From: Bacillus cereus
GTDB taxonomy: Bacteria; Bacillota; Bacilli; Bacillales; Bacillaceae_G
Assembly: GCF_025917685.1 (NCBI RefSeq)
Contig: NZ_CP089518.1
Coordinates: 2,357,001 to 2,421,000, forward strand
Direction: 5' to 3'
DNA length: 64,000 nucleotides
Shown here: positions 36,924-45,653 of the stretch, one piece after another
Position numbering within the stretch: position 1 is the first letter of the stretch
Layout: each line of letters opens with the position of its first letter
Made by a program: the position numbers and the translations under genes
Notes under the pieces: model-generated
Database searches by the model: none
What the model saw: only the letters and a program-made list of their open reading frames with translations
Told to the model about the DNA's origin: nothing

Positions 36924-38603
36924 TTAGAGTGATTGTTGTTTCCTCAGTATTTTTCCAAGTTTAGCTAACAGTTCAGGCTGATCCCCTTGGCTCATTACAA
37001 CTTCAATAAAGATAAGTCGATTCATATTAAAACTGATTTTATTGAAGACTTCTGCTAACTCTATTTCATTTTCTACTTTAAATGTGAGACTTTTTTCTTC
37101 TGATCCGAACACGTTTGCTAGTTTCGTGTAATCCCACATTTGTATGTCATTATACGGTTGGTTTTGGCCGTGAATCGCACGTTCAACAGTGTATCCGTTG
37201 TTATTGATTAAAAATATAATTGGTTTTAAATTTTGACGTAGTATAGTGGACAACTCTTGAACAGTTAACTGGAAAGAACCATCACCAATAATTAAAATGT
37301 TACGCCGTGTTACATTAGCGAGTTGTGTTCCTAATAAAGCAGGGAGTGTATATCCGATAGATCCCCATAACGGTTGTCCTACATATGTAGCGTTATTAGG
37401 TAAAGGGATAGCGGCACTACCGAAATATGGTGTTCCTTGCTCTGCAATTAAGACGTCGTTTTCTTGTAAGAAGTGGTACAATTGTTGCCAAAAACGTTGT
37501 TGCGTAACGATTTGTGCTTTTGGATTGAACTCTTTAGTAATAGATGATGATTCTGAAATAAACGACTTAATTTCAAGTGTTTCTTCATTACGATGCTCGA
37601 TTGAATCACTTAAATGTTGTAGTACATCTTTCATTACAACCGGTCCGTATTTTTTATCTATAATTTTCACAGTATAGGGATGAATTTCTATAACTTGTTC
37701 TTTCGTAAAACCTTGTGTAAAGCCACCGGTAATAGTATCAGTTAATTTCACACCGATACTAATGATACAGTCAGATTCATCAACTCTTTTTCGCAAGTAT
37801 GGAGGACTAACATCGCCAGTGTAAATTCCTATAAATTGAGGATGTTTTTCTGGGAATATGCCCTTGCCCATACTTAGTGAAGCGATTGGGAAGCCAGTTT
37901 TTTCTACGAATTGATGTAAATCCTCATCAGCATGAAAACGATTCACTTCAAAATCAGCTAATATAACCGGTTTTTTGGCGCTATTTATTTTGGAAGTGGC
38001 ATGTAGAAGCATTTTATCTAATGCGTCTTTATTACTTACTATGGGATGATTTAAGATTGGTTCCGTAGGTTTATTAATTGGTTTATTATATACATCGATC
38101 GGTAAATTAATATGAACAGGGCGTTTTTCATTCCAACATGCACGGAGTACACGGTCAATTTCCTCAGCGGCATGCTCAGGGGTTAAATTAGTTTGTGCCA
38201 CAGTAATTTCTCGATACATATTGGAAAAGTGATCGAACTTTCCATCACCTAATGTATGATGAACGAGTTCTCCATTTTCCATTACAGTTGTTGTTGGTGT
38301 GCCAGTTATTTTTATAACTGGTACGTTTTCGGCATATGAGCCGGCAATGCCGTTTATGGCACTCAATTCCCCGACACCAAAAGTGGTAATAAGAGCAGCG
38401 ACACCTTTTATGCGAGCATATCCATCTGCTGCATATGCCGCATTTAATTCATTACAGTTGCCAATCCACTCTAAATTTTTATGTGCAATCACATCATCTA
38501 AAAAGGCAAGATTATAATCACCAGGAACACCAAATATATGCTCAATTCCTAATTCGTATAATCGATCTAATAAATATGTACTTACAGTATATTGCGTTTT
38601 CAA
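36924..38603 (-). CDS. Thiamine-diphosphate-dependent 2-oxoacid decarboxylase (indolepyruvate/branched-chain type)
   Basis: 559 residues from TTG 38603, which has AGGAG 8 bases upstream; the in-frame ATG at 38612 lies inside the RBS. N-terminal FGVPGDYNLAFLDD with catalytic Glu in CNELNAAYAADGYAR, the HH pair in ENGELVHHTLGDG, and the ThDP motif IGDGSFQLTVQE ... INNNGYTVE. This is the pyruvate/indolepyruvate/ketoisovalerate decarboxylase family, cytosolic; it converts 2-oxoacids to aldehydes, as in Ehrlich-type amino-acid catabolism. Divergent from a MarR gene that may control it. Confidence 0.9.
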   Translation of the reverse strand: MKTQYTVSTYLLDRLYELGIEHIFGVPGDYNLAFLDDVIAHKNLEWIGNCNELNAAYAADGYARIKGVAALITTFGVGELSAINGIAGSYAENVPVIKITGTPTTTVMENGELVHHTLGDGKFDHFSNMYREITVAQTNLTPEHAAEEIDRVLRACWNEKRPVHINLPIDVYNKPINKPTEPILNHPIVSNKDALDKMLLHATSKINSAKKPVILADFEVNRFHADEDLHQFVEKTGFPIASLSMGKGIFPEKHPQFIGIYTGDVSPPYLRKRVDESDCIISIGVKLTDTITGGFTQGFTKEQVIEIHPYTVKIIDKKYGPVVMKDVLQHLSDSIEHRNEETLEIKSFISESSSITKEFNPKAQIVTQQRFWQQLYHFLQENDVLIAEQGTPYFGSAAIPLPNNATYVGQPLWGSIGYTLPALLGTQLANVTRRNILIIGDGSFQLTVQELSTILRQNLKPIIFLINNNGYTVERAIHGQNQPYNDIQMWDYTKLANVFGSEEKSLTFKVENEIELAEVFNKISFNMNRLIFIEVVMSQGDQPELLAKLGKILRKQQSL

Positions 38604-38729
38604 GAGAATCATCTCCTAATTATTTTAGTTCGTGTAGTGAATGCTGCAATAGACTACAGAAGTTCAAGTGCGTTGATTAAAATATTCATTACTGGATTGT
38701 GGTATAATTTACATACAGGGGGAAAGTAG

Positions 38730-39212
38730 ATGACACAACATAAAGAAGAACAGATGAATGAGGCATTGGCATTATTTTATTTTGCATATAAAACATTTAC
38801 TGAAAAACCAGATGAAATTATAAAAGAATATGGTATACAACGAGTACATCACCGAATTTTATTTTTTATCGCACGTTTTCCAGGGATAAGTGTAAATGAG
38901 TTACTATCGCTATTAGAAATAAGTAAACAAGCTCTTCACGGACCACTGCGTCAACTTGTGGAAAAGGGACTAATTGAAAGTAATGAAGCTACTCATGATC
39001 GTCGAGTAAAACAATTATCCTTAACAGAAGAAGGGACAGATTTAGAGAAAAAACTAAGTGATGTTCAAAGAAAGCAAATGGGTGCTATTTTTTCAAAATT
39101 TGGTGAATCATGTGAAGAGAATTGGCATCAAGTTATGAACGAAATGGCGAATAGCCGTTCAGGTCATGATGCATGGATATCGAAAAGAGAAATTCCAGTT
39201 GATCAAAAATAA
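38730..39212 (+). CDS. MarR-family transcriptional regulator
   Basis: 160 residues, RBS AGGGGGAAAG. The HTH segment is VNELLSLLEISKQALHGPLR, the recognition helix holding SKQALHGPLRQL, and the wing is DRRVKQLSLTEEG. Its start is 126 bp from the start of the divergent decarboxylase gene, so it probably controls that gene and itself; no perfect palindrome is visible in the gap. Confidence 0.87.
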   Translation: MTQHKEEQMNEALALFYFAYKTFTEKPDEIIKEYGIQRVHHRILFFIARFPGISVNELLSLLEISKQALHGPLRQLVEKGLIESNEATHDRRVKQLSLTEEGTDLEKKLSDVQRKQMGAIFSKFGESCEENWHQVMNEMANSRSGHDAWISKREIPVDQK

Positions 39213-39379
39213 TGAGAAATAGGCCTTTCTTTATAGTTTGAAAAAGAAAGAATTTTATCCATGCATTTGGCAACTATGGATAAATCATAGAGTGAATGGA
39301 TAAAAAGATGCATTACTAGATACTTTATACGTGTACGCGATGGAACAATAAAATTCACATTTCCGAGAGGGGAATTATA

Positions 39380-40117
39380 ATGATAAAACTTGTACTTATT
39401 CGTCACGGACAAAGTTTATGGAACCTTGAAAATCGCTTTACTGGATGGACGGATGTAGATCTATCAGAGAATGGATTAAGTGAAGCAAGAGAAGCAGGAG
39501 CAATATTAAAGGAAAATGGTTATACTTTCGATGTTGCTTACACATCTGTATTAAAACGGGCAATCCGGACTTTATGGATTGTGCTACATGAAATGGATCT
39601 TACTTGGGTGCCTGTACATAAATCGTGGAAACTAAATGAAAGACATTATGGCGCACTACAAGGATTGAATAAAGAAGAAACTGCAAAAAAATATGGAGAA
39701 GAACAAGTTCATATTTGGAGAAGGAGTGTTGATGTAAGACCACCTGCTCTTACTGAAGATGACCCTAGATATGAAGCGAACGATCCAAGATATAAAACAC
39801 TTCAAAAAGGTGAATTCCCATTAACTGAATGTTTAGAGGATACGGAGAAACGAGTGCTTAATTATTGGCATTCAGAAATTGCACCGTCATTAAAAAGTGG
39901 TGAGAATGTAATTATTTCATCTCATGGTAATACAATTCGATCGCTAGTGAAATACTTAGACAACCTTTCAAATGATGGTGTAGTTTCATTAAATATTCCA
40001 ACTAGCATTCCGCTTGTTTATGAATTAGACGAAAATTTACGTCCAATTCGTCATTATTACTTAAGTATGGATGGAGAAGTACCTGAAGGAGAAATTCCGA
40101 AACATATTTCTTTTTAA
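39380..40117 (+). CDS. gpmA: 2,3-bisphosphoglycerate-dependent phosphoglycerate mutase
   Basis: 245 residues with RBS GAGGGGAA. The catalytic histidine motif is [18 protein letters not shown], and the second His is in [10 protein letters not shown]. The [12 protein letters not shown] and RRSVDVRPP segments are those of true dPGMs, not of the related phosphatases. It interconverts 3- and 2-phosphoglycerate in glycolysis. Bacillus normally depends on the unrelated Mn-dependent GpmI, so this is an additional mutase. Confidence 0.92.
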   Translation: MIKLVLIRHGQSLWNLENRFTGWTDVDLSENGLSEAREAGAILKENGYTFDVAYTSVLKRAIRTLWIVLHEMDLTWVPVHKSWKLNERHYGALQGLNKEETAKKYGEEQVHIWRRSVDVRPPALTEDDPRYEANDPRYKTLQKGEFPLTECLEDTEKRVLNYWHSEIAPSLKSGENVIISSHGNTIRSLVKYLDNLSNDGVVSLNIPTSIPLVYELDENLRPIRHYYLSMDGEVPEGEIPKHISF

Positions 40118-40167
40118 CATGAAAATTTGTAACGCATGCTTGTCTACATATACAATGTAGATTCATG

Positions 40168-40257
40168 ATAAAGTGAAACTTTAATCAGTGAGGGTTTTGT
40201 TCATCCCCACTGATTATTAGTTGAACCAATCGGGCTGCCCACAAATAGCGGGATAAA
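40168..40257 (-). repeat. bcr1-like repeat, internally deleted, reverse orientation
   Basis: On the minus strand it begins TTTATCCCGC and ends CACTTTAT, with the second hairpin (CAGTGGGG/CCCACTG) intact, but the middle hairpin region (GTTAGGTGGGGG) is absent. Both ends are TTTAT. It is 90 bp against 157-160 in intact copies and lies just before spoIISA. Confidence 0.8.
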
Positions 40258-40388
40258 AGACGTGGCCTGCTTCTAATGTATATGCGATGTAGCTAACTTT
40301 AGAAGGTTGTCCACGTCTTTTGTCATAAAGAGAGCTGCTTGTGCATGTAATGATATCGTGAGTAGTTTTTGAATGGAGGGTGATGTGA

Positions 40389-41129
40389 TTGGTGATCTCT
40401 AACATTCGAATCGGATTATTTATTTTAGCGATCATTTTTGTAGTTCTTGTTTTTTTTTATTGGAGAAATGAAGAGTTATACGAAGAGAAAAAACAGAGAA
40501 TTCGAAAAACTTGGTATGGATTATTCATAACATCAGTCACAGTTTATTTCATGATAAAAGGAATCGATTTAACCCTCTGGAAAAACTTACTAATGTTTAC
40601 TGCGATGGTCATTTTCGTTGATATTGCGTTTATTTTAACACCTAACATCTCGGAAATATGGGGAGCGAAATTTAGCGATATCGGTAAAACTGTTCAATCC
40701 ATAAAGCGGTCATTAATCGCTTCAAAAGCAAGAGGAGAAATATATACGAACATTATCCAAAATATTAATCCAGCAGCATTTGGGACGATGGAATGGCATA
40801 CAGAAGAGGAATATACAAAAAGCTTAAACTCATTTTTAGATTCATATGGGGAAAAAATTGGAGCAAAAATTGTTGTATTTGAAGCAGCAAATGAATTAAA
40901 TACGGGCTTTCGTGGTATTCGCTCTCAATTTAGTATTACAGTACCTTTAGAACATATAGAGCAATTAAATGAACAAAAAGCAGTACAAGTAGAGAACGTT
41001 GGGATTATACCAGCAAAAATAATGAATGACGTTTTTATAGTTATTGATGGGAAGAAAAATAGCCTTCAAGATCGAGATTTTGAAAATGTATATAATTTAA
41101 CCATACATCATAGTTATTTTAGTAAGTAG
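40389..41129 (+). CDS. spoIISA: SpoIISA-type membrane toxin
   Basis: 246 residues. The start is TTG 40389 (or GTG 40392), with GGAGGGTG about 10 bases upstream. Three N-terminal membrane helices (about 7-25, 37-55, 63-82) are followed by a cytosolic GAF-like domain ([24 protein letters not shown] stretch, 150-170, and [13 protein letters not shown]). This is the SpoIISA toxin fold that lyses or arrests the cell unless bound by its antitoxin. Two small antitoxin-like genes follow at once, the arrangement reported for the three-component B. cereus SpoIIS system. Confidence 0.88.
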   Translation: MVISNIRIGLFILAIIFVVLVFFYWRNEELYEEKKQRIRKTWYGLFITSVTVYFMIKGIDLTLWKNLLMFTAMVIFVDIAFILTPNISEIWGAKFSDIGKTVQSIKRSLIASKARGEIYTNIIQNINPAAFGTMEWHTEEEYTKSLNSFLDSYGEKIGAKIVVFEAANELNTGFRGIRSQFSITVPLEHIEQLNEQKAVQVENVGIIPAKIMNDVFIVIDGKKNSLQDRDFENVYNLTIHHSYFSK

Positions 41130-41241
41130 GACAGAATCATTTTTCTGTCCTTTTCTTCTATACATAAATTCAAAACAAAATACGACAAAGTTGAATAAAA
41201 TGGGACAATCATTCCTACACTAGCACGTAGAGGTGATTGTA

Positions 41242-41370
41242 GTGATAAAGGATTATGACAATGATTTTTTTAAAGAAGATGATGAGGATGCAACAGATTT
41301 CTCTTTAATAAAAGGAGATACTTTGCAGCAAGTAGAAGAGTTAGAAGAAGAATTAAAAAGAAAATCATAA
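41242..41370 (+). CDS. spoIISB: SpoIIS antitoxin (SpoIISB-like)
   Basis: 42 residues from GTG 41242, with GAGGTG upstream. It starts MIKDYDNDFFKEDDEDA, contains TDFSLIKGDTL and ends in an EL-rich helix; very acidic. It is 112 bp after spoIISA, as expected for the antitoxin that binds the toxin's cytosolic domain. It shares the TDFSL-(I/V)-KG motif with the next small gene. Which one is B and which is C is assigned by order only. Confidence 0.75.
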   Translation: MIKDYDNDFFKEDDEDATDFSLIKGDTLQQVEELEEELKRKS

Positions 41371-41442
41371 GTATACAACTCTGTCTGCATCTGCTATATA
41401 ATATAAATAAAAGGTTGTATCTTTTGAAAAGGGGGAGAAGAG

Positions 41443-41619
41443 ATGGCTGAAATCAGTGTACAAAAGTCTTCGTTTTTTAAAGAAAAAAAAGAAGAATCAA
41501 ATACAGATTTCTCTCTTGTGAAAGGTGCATTAACGGAAAATATAAATCGGTTAGAGAAACTGATGAATAATAGCAGTTCAAAATATATACGAGTGAAAAA
41601 AACAAAAGAAAATGCATAG
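41443..41619 (+). CDS. spoIISC: Second SpoIIS antitoxin (SpoIISC-like)
   Basis: 58 residues from ATG 41443 with AAAAGGGGGAG upstream. MAEISVQKSSFFKEKKEE is followed by TDFSLVKGALTENINRLEK, the same motif as in the preceding gene, then a basic tail ending KKTKENA. It is closed by a strong terminator, and a separate promoter in the 72-bp gap is likely. It fits the second antitoxin of the B. cereus SpoIIS locus. Confidence 0.72.
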   Translation: MAEISVQKSSFFKEKKEESNTDFSLVKGALTENINRLEKLMNNSSSKYIRVKKTKENA

Positions 41620-41640
41620 TACATTTTCTTTTGTTTTTTT
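41603..41640 (+). terminator. Intrinsic terminator of the spoIIS locus
   Basis: CAAAAGAAAATG / CATTTTCTTTTG perfect 12-bp stem followed by seven T. It overlaps the end of spoIISC. Confidence 0.87.
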
Positions 41641-41797
41641 ATTTAATAGTAAACTTATCTTTTACTTTTTCAGGTAAATCTGCTTTCTGAATCTCTTCAT
41701 AGGACTTTACTTCAATTGATGATATTTCATTTTTGTTATTATCATCTTGATCAACACCCTTACAATGTTGTAAGAGTGTTGTACATAAAATGAACAA
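41639..41797 (-). CDS. Possible small lipoprotein-like gene, perhaps 5'-damaged
   Basis: A minus-strand frame of 52 codons from TTG 41797 to a stop at 41639. It reads a short hydrophobic piece with LLQHCKGVDQDDNNKNEISS, which resembles a lipobox Cys followed by an acidic tail, then SIEVKSYEEIQKADLPEKVK. The ordinary-looking tail argues for a gene, but no RBS precedes the TTG and the signal peptide is too short. It could be a lipoprotein gene that lost its start, and the frame stays open upstream. Confidence 0.35.
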   Translation of the reverse strand: MFILCTTLLQHCKGVDQDDNNKNEISSIEVKSYEEIQKADLPEKVKDKFTIK

Positions 41798-41903
41798 TAT
41801 ATATAAAATATTAAAAAAGTTAAAACAAAGGTAAAATAATGAATCATGGTATAATGATAAAAGACTTACATATTATTTTGTCATTTGGAGAGGAGCTTGA
41901 AAA

Positions 41904-43373
41904 ATGTATTCTACTTTAGAACAATTAACAAAGCACCCTGTATTTTATCATTTTGCAGAAATTTCAAAGATTCCTAGAGGATCAGGTAATGAAAAGGAAA
42001 TTAGTGATTATTTAGTTGGCTTTGCTAAAGAGCGTAACTTAGAAGTGATTCAAGATGAAGCATTAAATGTCATTATTAAAAAAGAAGCAACTGCTGGCTA
42101 TGAAAATGTAGCAGCTATTATCATTCAAGGTCATATGGATATGGTTTGCGAAAAAAACCAAGCAACAGTACATGATTTTGAAAAAGATCCAATTGAATTA
42201 CGAATTATTGGAGACATGTTATACGCAAATCAAACAACTTTAGGTGCTGATAATGGTATTGCAGTTGCGTATGCATTAGCTTTATTAGATTCAAAAGACA
42301 TTCCACATCCAGCACTTGAAGTCGTTATCACTACCGAAGAAGAAACGACAATGGGCGGGGCTTTTGCTGTTGATCCAAATCATTTTGAAGGAAAGATTTT
42401 TATAAATATTGATTCTGAAGAAGATCACAAATTACTTGTAAGTAGTGCAGGTGGTGCGAAAGCTGTTGAAACAATTCCAGTAATTTGGGATGAAGCGCCA
42501 GCGAATACGGATGCATACCGTCTATATGTTGGTGGTCTAAAAGGCGGACATTCTGGTATGGAAATTGATAAGCAACGTGGTAATGCGAACAAAACATTAG
42601 GGCGAGTATTACATGATTTATCAACAAATATGGAGTTTAATATAAGTGAAGTTCACGGCGGATTAAAAACGAATGCAATTCCGCGTGAAAGTGTAGCTAC
42701 AATTTTATTACGTCAAGAAGATGTAGAGAAGGTAGAAGAAAAGCTTGAGTCATGGACAAGAGTATTACAAGAAGAAATGCGTGCTGTTGATCCAGATGTT
42801 CATGTTACACTTACAAAGTTGGATGAGAAAGTAGAAAAAGTATTTGCTAAAGAAACACAAAAGCAGCTTATTTCATCATTATTCTTAATTCCGAATGGTA
42901 TTCAAAGTATGAGCATGGATATTAAAGGTCTAGTAGAAAGCTCAACAAATTTAGGTGTTATTGAAACATTGCAAGATGAAATTAAATTACGTAACGAAGT
43001 ACGAAGTTCTGTAAGTAGTTTAAAACAGCATGTTGCAGAAGAAATCAAATATATTGCCGAATTAGTTGGTGCTACGTTTGAAATTGAGTCAGAGTATCCA
43101 GAATGGCCATACAATCCAAATTCACAAATTCGTAATTTATTTGAAAAAGTTCATCAAGAAAAATACAATAAAGATATTGAAATTTTCGCTGTGCATGCAG
43201 GGATTGAATGTAGCGCATTCGTTCAAAAAATGCCTGAATTAGATGCAATTTCATTCGGACCAGACATTTTCAACGTGCACACTCCGGATGAACATATCAG
43301 TATCTCTTCTGTAGTGAATAACTGGGGATTCTTCATTGATGTAATGAAGGGTACGAAAGAATTAGCTAAATAA
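41904..43373 (+). CDS. pepD: Aminoacyl-histidine dipeptidase (M20 family)
   Basis: 489 residues, RBS GGAGAGG. Zinc ligands and catalytic residues lie in IIQGHMDMVCEK, TTLGADNGIAVAYALALLDS and VITTEEETTMGGAF; the lid domain follows (GGLKGGHSGMEID) and the C-terminal part returns to the catalytic domain (AIHAGIECSAF-like AVHAGIECSAF). It cleaves Xaa-His and other dipeptides in the cytosol. Own promoter and terminator. Confidence 0.92.
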   Translation: MYSTLEQLTKHPVFYHFAEISKIPRGSGNEKEISDYLVGFAKERNLEVIQDEALNVIIKKEATAGYENVAAIIIQGHMDMVCEKNQATVHDFEKDPIELRIIGDMLYANQTTLGADNGIAVAYALALLDSKDIPHPALEVVITTEEETTMGGAFAVDPNHFEGKIFINIDSEEDHKLLVSSAGGAKAVETIPVIWDEAPANTDAYRLYVGGLKGGHSGMEIDKQRGNANKTLGRVLHDLSTNMEFNISEVHGGLKTNAIPRESVATILLRQEDVEKVEEKLESWTRVLQEEMRAVDPDVHVTLTKLDEKVEKVFAKETQKQLISSLFLIPNGIQSMSMDIKGLVESSTNLGVIETLQDEIKLRNEVRSSVSSLKQHVAEEIKYIAELVGATFEIESEYPEWPYNPNSQIRNLFEKVHQEKYNKDIEIFAVHAGIECSAFVQKMPELDAISFGPDIFNVHTPDEHISISSVVNNWGFFIDVMKGTKELAK

Positions 43374-43385
43374 TAATGATGAAAT

Positions 43386-43422
43386 AAAAGTAGCCTATAA
43401 AACTTTATAGGCTACTTTTTTG
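43386..43422. terminator. Intrinsic terminator after pepD
   Basis: AAAAGTAGCCTATAAA / TTTATAGGCTACTTTT, 15 or more paired bases with a short loop, followed by TTG. Confidence 0.87.
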
Positions 43423-43430
43423 TGTTGGAA

Positions 43431-43587
43431 TTTATCCCGCATTAACGGGCAGTAAGACCCCCACCTCAAAATTCAGCGAGAGCAAAGAAGTTAGGTGGGG
43501 GATCAACTGCCCGTAAAAGCCCGATTGGTTTAACTAATAATCAGTGGGGGATGAATAAAACCCCCACTGATTAAATTTTCACTTTAT
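43431..43587 (+). repeat. bcr1-like repeat, full length
   Basis: 157 bp between TTTAT copies. It begins TTTATCCCGCATTAACGGGC, contains the paired arms ACCCCCACCT / AGGTGGGGG, then GCCCGTAAAAGCCCGATTGG and a second hairpin AATCAGTGGGGG / CCCCCACTGATT, and ends TTTTCACTTTAT. The layout fits the B. cereus-group bcr1 element, reported as about 155 bp with TTTAT at both ends. It is strongly structured as RNA. Confidence 0.82.
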
Positions 43588-43682
43588 GAGAAATCATTTT
43601 TCGTTAGTATGTAATATTAAGCTTGAACAATTAATAAGGATGAATTGTTGATGTTTTTTAGTACTGATGAAGGGGTGGAGAA

Positions 43683-44492
43683 ATGAAGGGAAGAAAGCAT
43701 TTTATTGTTTGTATGTTTTTATTGTTTTTCACATTTAGTTTTATTGGTGTTCAGAAAATAATAGCGGAAGAAGTTGAATTTTCAGGGACAACAGCTCCAT
43801 TGAATGTAAATGTTAGAGAGGCAAAAAGTTTGAGTGCAAGTATTGTAGATGTGATTCCCGGAAATACAAAAATATCTTTTAAAGGATGGGAGTATGGTGA
43901 AGCGGTTAAAGATTACTGGACAGGAAATTTAGATAATCGTTGGTTTTATTATTTTAAAGATGGAAAAAAAGTATATGTAACGTCAGCGTATATTAATGGA
44001 AATCCTCCAAATACATCAACAAATCGTAAATTATCTGTACCTAACATATTACAAGAAAGATCAAATTGGTGTTGGGCAGGCACTTCGGTTTCAGTTTTAA
44101 ATTATTTTGGGAAAACTCCTTCACAAGATCAGTACGTTAGGTATGTCAAGGGTGGATCATATAATAATCCTGCAACTTCACGTGAAATACAATATGGATT
44201 ATCGGGATATGGTGTTAGCTCAGCTATAAGTCCTGGAGCAAAATCGTATGATTGGTTCAAAAATCAAATTAATAGTGATCAACCGATGATTGCACTCATT
44301 ATGTGGCAAAATGGAGCTAACATCGGACACTTTCTAGTACTTGATGGATTTTATAAAGGAACAAATGGAACAGATTATATAACGTACATGGACCCTTGGT
44401 ATGGTGATCATTATAATCATAATTTCAGTACGTTCCATAACAATAATAATTTTTGGTGGAGTGAAACTGTTTATAATATCCATGCAAACTAA
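43683..44492 (+). CDS. Secreted SH3b + papain-like cysteine protease (C39-like)
   Basis: 269 residues, RBS GGGGTGG. A signal peptide (about 1-28) is followed by an SH3b domain at 35-105 (LNVNVREAKSLSASIVDVIP ... RWFYYF) and a papain-like domain from 115. Catalytic Cys130 lies in SNWCWAGTS, His216 in NIGHFLVLDG and Asp237 in YMDPW, the C39-2 pattern. An exported peptidase or toxin-like enzyme targeted to the wall by the SH3b domain. Followed 25 bp later by a gene for another exported protein, so the two probably form an operon. Confidence 0.85.
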   Translation: MKGRKHFIVCMFLLFFTFSFIGVQKIIAEEVEFSGTTAPLNVNVREAKSLSASIVDVIPGNTKISFKGWEYGEAVKDYWTGNLDNRWFYYFKDGKKVYVTSAYINGNPPNTSTNRKLSVPNILQERSNWCWAGTSVSVLNYFGKTPSQDQYVRYVKGGSYNNPATSREIQYGLSGYGVSSAISPGAKSYDWFKNQINSDQPMIALIMWQNGANIGHFLVLDGFYKGTNGTDYITYMDPWYGDHYNHNFSTFHNNNNFWWSETVYNIHAN

Positions 44493-44517
44493 TAATATTA
44501 AAAGCGGGGGTTCATTA

Positions 44518-45120
44518 ATGGGAAAACTACTTAAGCTTGTAATACCGTGCATTTGTTTAATGACCGTTATTATTTTCGCTAGTAAAATTAGTTATGCATC
44601 AAAAAATAAAAATGAACCAGTACAATCGATTGCATTAAAAGATTATCAATATAGTAAGGGAAGTTCTTCTGAAAATTTAAGTTTTGAAAAAATAACAACA
44701 TCCTCATTTTCGTTACCAATCTATGAAACAATTCCAGCACAGCAAATTTTAAATAGCTCTGAATTTAAGCATTTACTATTACCAACAAATGAAAAACTGT
44801 GGTTTATTATGAAGGGTGAGCAGCCAGAAGGATTAATTGTTGCGAATGATACTGAACCGATTCGAACGGGCGGAGAAAATAGAAGTAAAGATTTATATGG
44901 GTTATATAAAGCAATAAAAAATAATACAAATGAAACAAAAGATATTAGTTATTTTGAATTTGAAGGGCAAGGAATATTGGTAGTAAATCAAAATAATGAT
45001 CAAGAAATATATCTTAGTAAAGGTGCCGCTGCCATATTAAAACTTCCTGCTGGTCAAAAAGCATTGAGCAGTGAAGTAATACAGAAAATGAAAGAGAGAA
45101 TCGTAACTGCTTTTGAATAG
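44518..45120 (+). CDS. Exported protein, partner of the C39-like protease
   Basis: 200 residues from ATG 44518 with GCGGGGG upstream; longer frames overlap the protease gene and lack a start. Signal peptide about 1-27 (LLKLVIPCICLMTVIIFASK then SYAS). The mature part is soluble and lists no known domain; it has EKLWFIMKGEQPEGLIVA and YLSKGAAAILKLPAGQ. Cotranscription with the upstream protease suggests an inhibitor, chaperone or substrate (inference only). Confidence 0.7.
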   Translation: MGKLLKLVIPCICLMTVIIFASKISYASKNKNEPVQSIALKDYQYSKGSSSENLSFEKITTSSFSLPIYETIPAQQILNSSEFKHLLLPTNEKLWFIMKGEQPEGLIVANDTEPIRTGGENRSKDLYGLYKAIKNNTNETKDISYFEFEGQGILVVNQNNDQEIYLSKGAAAILKLPAGQKALSSEVIQKMKERIVTAFE

Positions 45121-45371
45121 TTAATTATAAACTGAACAAATATATGTATTTAATATGAAATTTCATGTACTGTATTATTTTTAAAAATGAATCATTTCAT
45201 AAATAATACAGTAGAAGGTGTAGAAAAGATAACAAGAGAAACCAGTGTGGGATGTTATGAAAAATGATGATTATAGTAGGAATAGTTGATTCTTATTTGT
45301 TATTTATACGTGGGTGAAAAGAGATCAGGTAAGAGGATTCATGCCAGGGGTATAAACATAATAATGCATAT

Positions 45372-45408
45372 AAAAAGGTTAGAGAGGCTAATTCTCTAGC
45401 CTTTTTAT
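45372..45408. terminator. Intrinsic terminator
   Basis: AAAAAGGTTAGAGA / TCTCTAGCCTTTTT imperfect stem with T-tract. It lies 250 bp after the exported-protein gene, so it may end that operon. Confidence 0.75.
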
Positions 45409-45433
45409 GTGCATTCCAGAAGTTTTAAAAATA

Positions 45434-45571
45434 GTGAAGTTACTCCCTACTCATCAAGGTGAAATCTCATACCATCTCCAAAAAGAAAATATTATATATT
45501 TTGTTTGGAAGGATACTGTTCGTTTTGTATAGAGTTCGATTCAAATCACGACTATCATTTGGAATGTTTAA
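45434..45571 (+). pseudogene. Possible transposase fragment (DDE_Tnp_1_7 / piggyBac-like)
   Basis: The frame from 45434 reads LLPTHQGEISYHLQKENIIY then FVWKDTVRFV, a stop, and SSIQITTII. It recalls the VWKD...V..LS segment of piggyBac-like (DDE_Tnp_1_7) transposases. Too short for certainty; there is no start and one internal stop. Confidence 0.3.
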
Positions 45572-45599
45572 ATAATTTAAATAAATCAAACAGAAAAGC

Positions 45600-45630
45600 T
45601 TGACCTTCACACTATGTAAAGGTTTACAGT
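45600..45630 (+). promoter_or_regulatory. MerR-type promoter with 19-bp spacer and dyad
   Basis: TTGACC (45600-45605) and TACAGT (45625-45630) are 19 bp apart, longer than the usual 17. The spacer carries the dyad ACCTTCAC-ACTAT-GTAAAGGT (45603-45623), with one mismatch. This is the layout bound and unwound by MerR-family activators. The RBS AAAGGAGG starts about 9 bases after the -10. Confidence 0.7.
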
Positions 45631-45653
45631 AAGACAGAAAAGGAGGTTAAGAA

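Larger units (their letters stand above)
45121..45653. other. Intergenic region
   Basis: 533 bp. It contains a terminator (45372-45408), a short transposase-like remnant (45434-45571) and the MerR-type promoter (45600-45630). No intact gene. Confidence 0.55.

Noticed and set aside
38604..38729. MarR operator between the decarboxylase and marR genes
   Set aside because: No convincing palindrome is visible in this gap.
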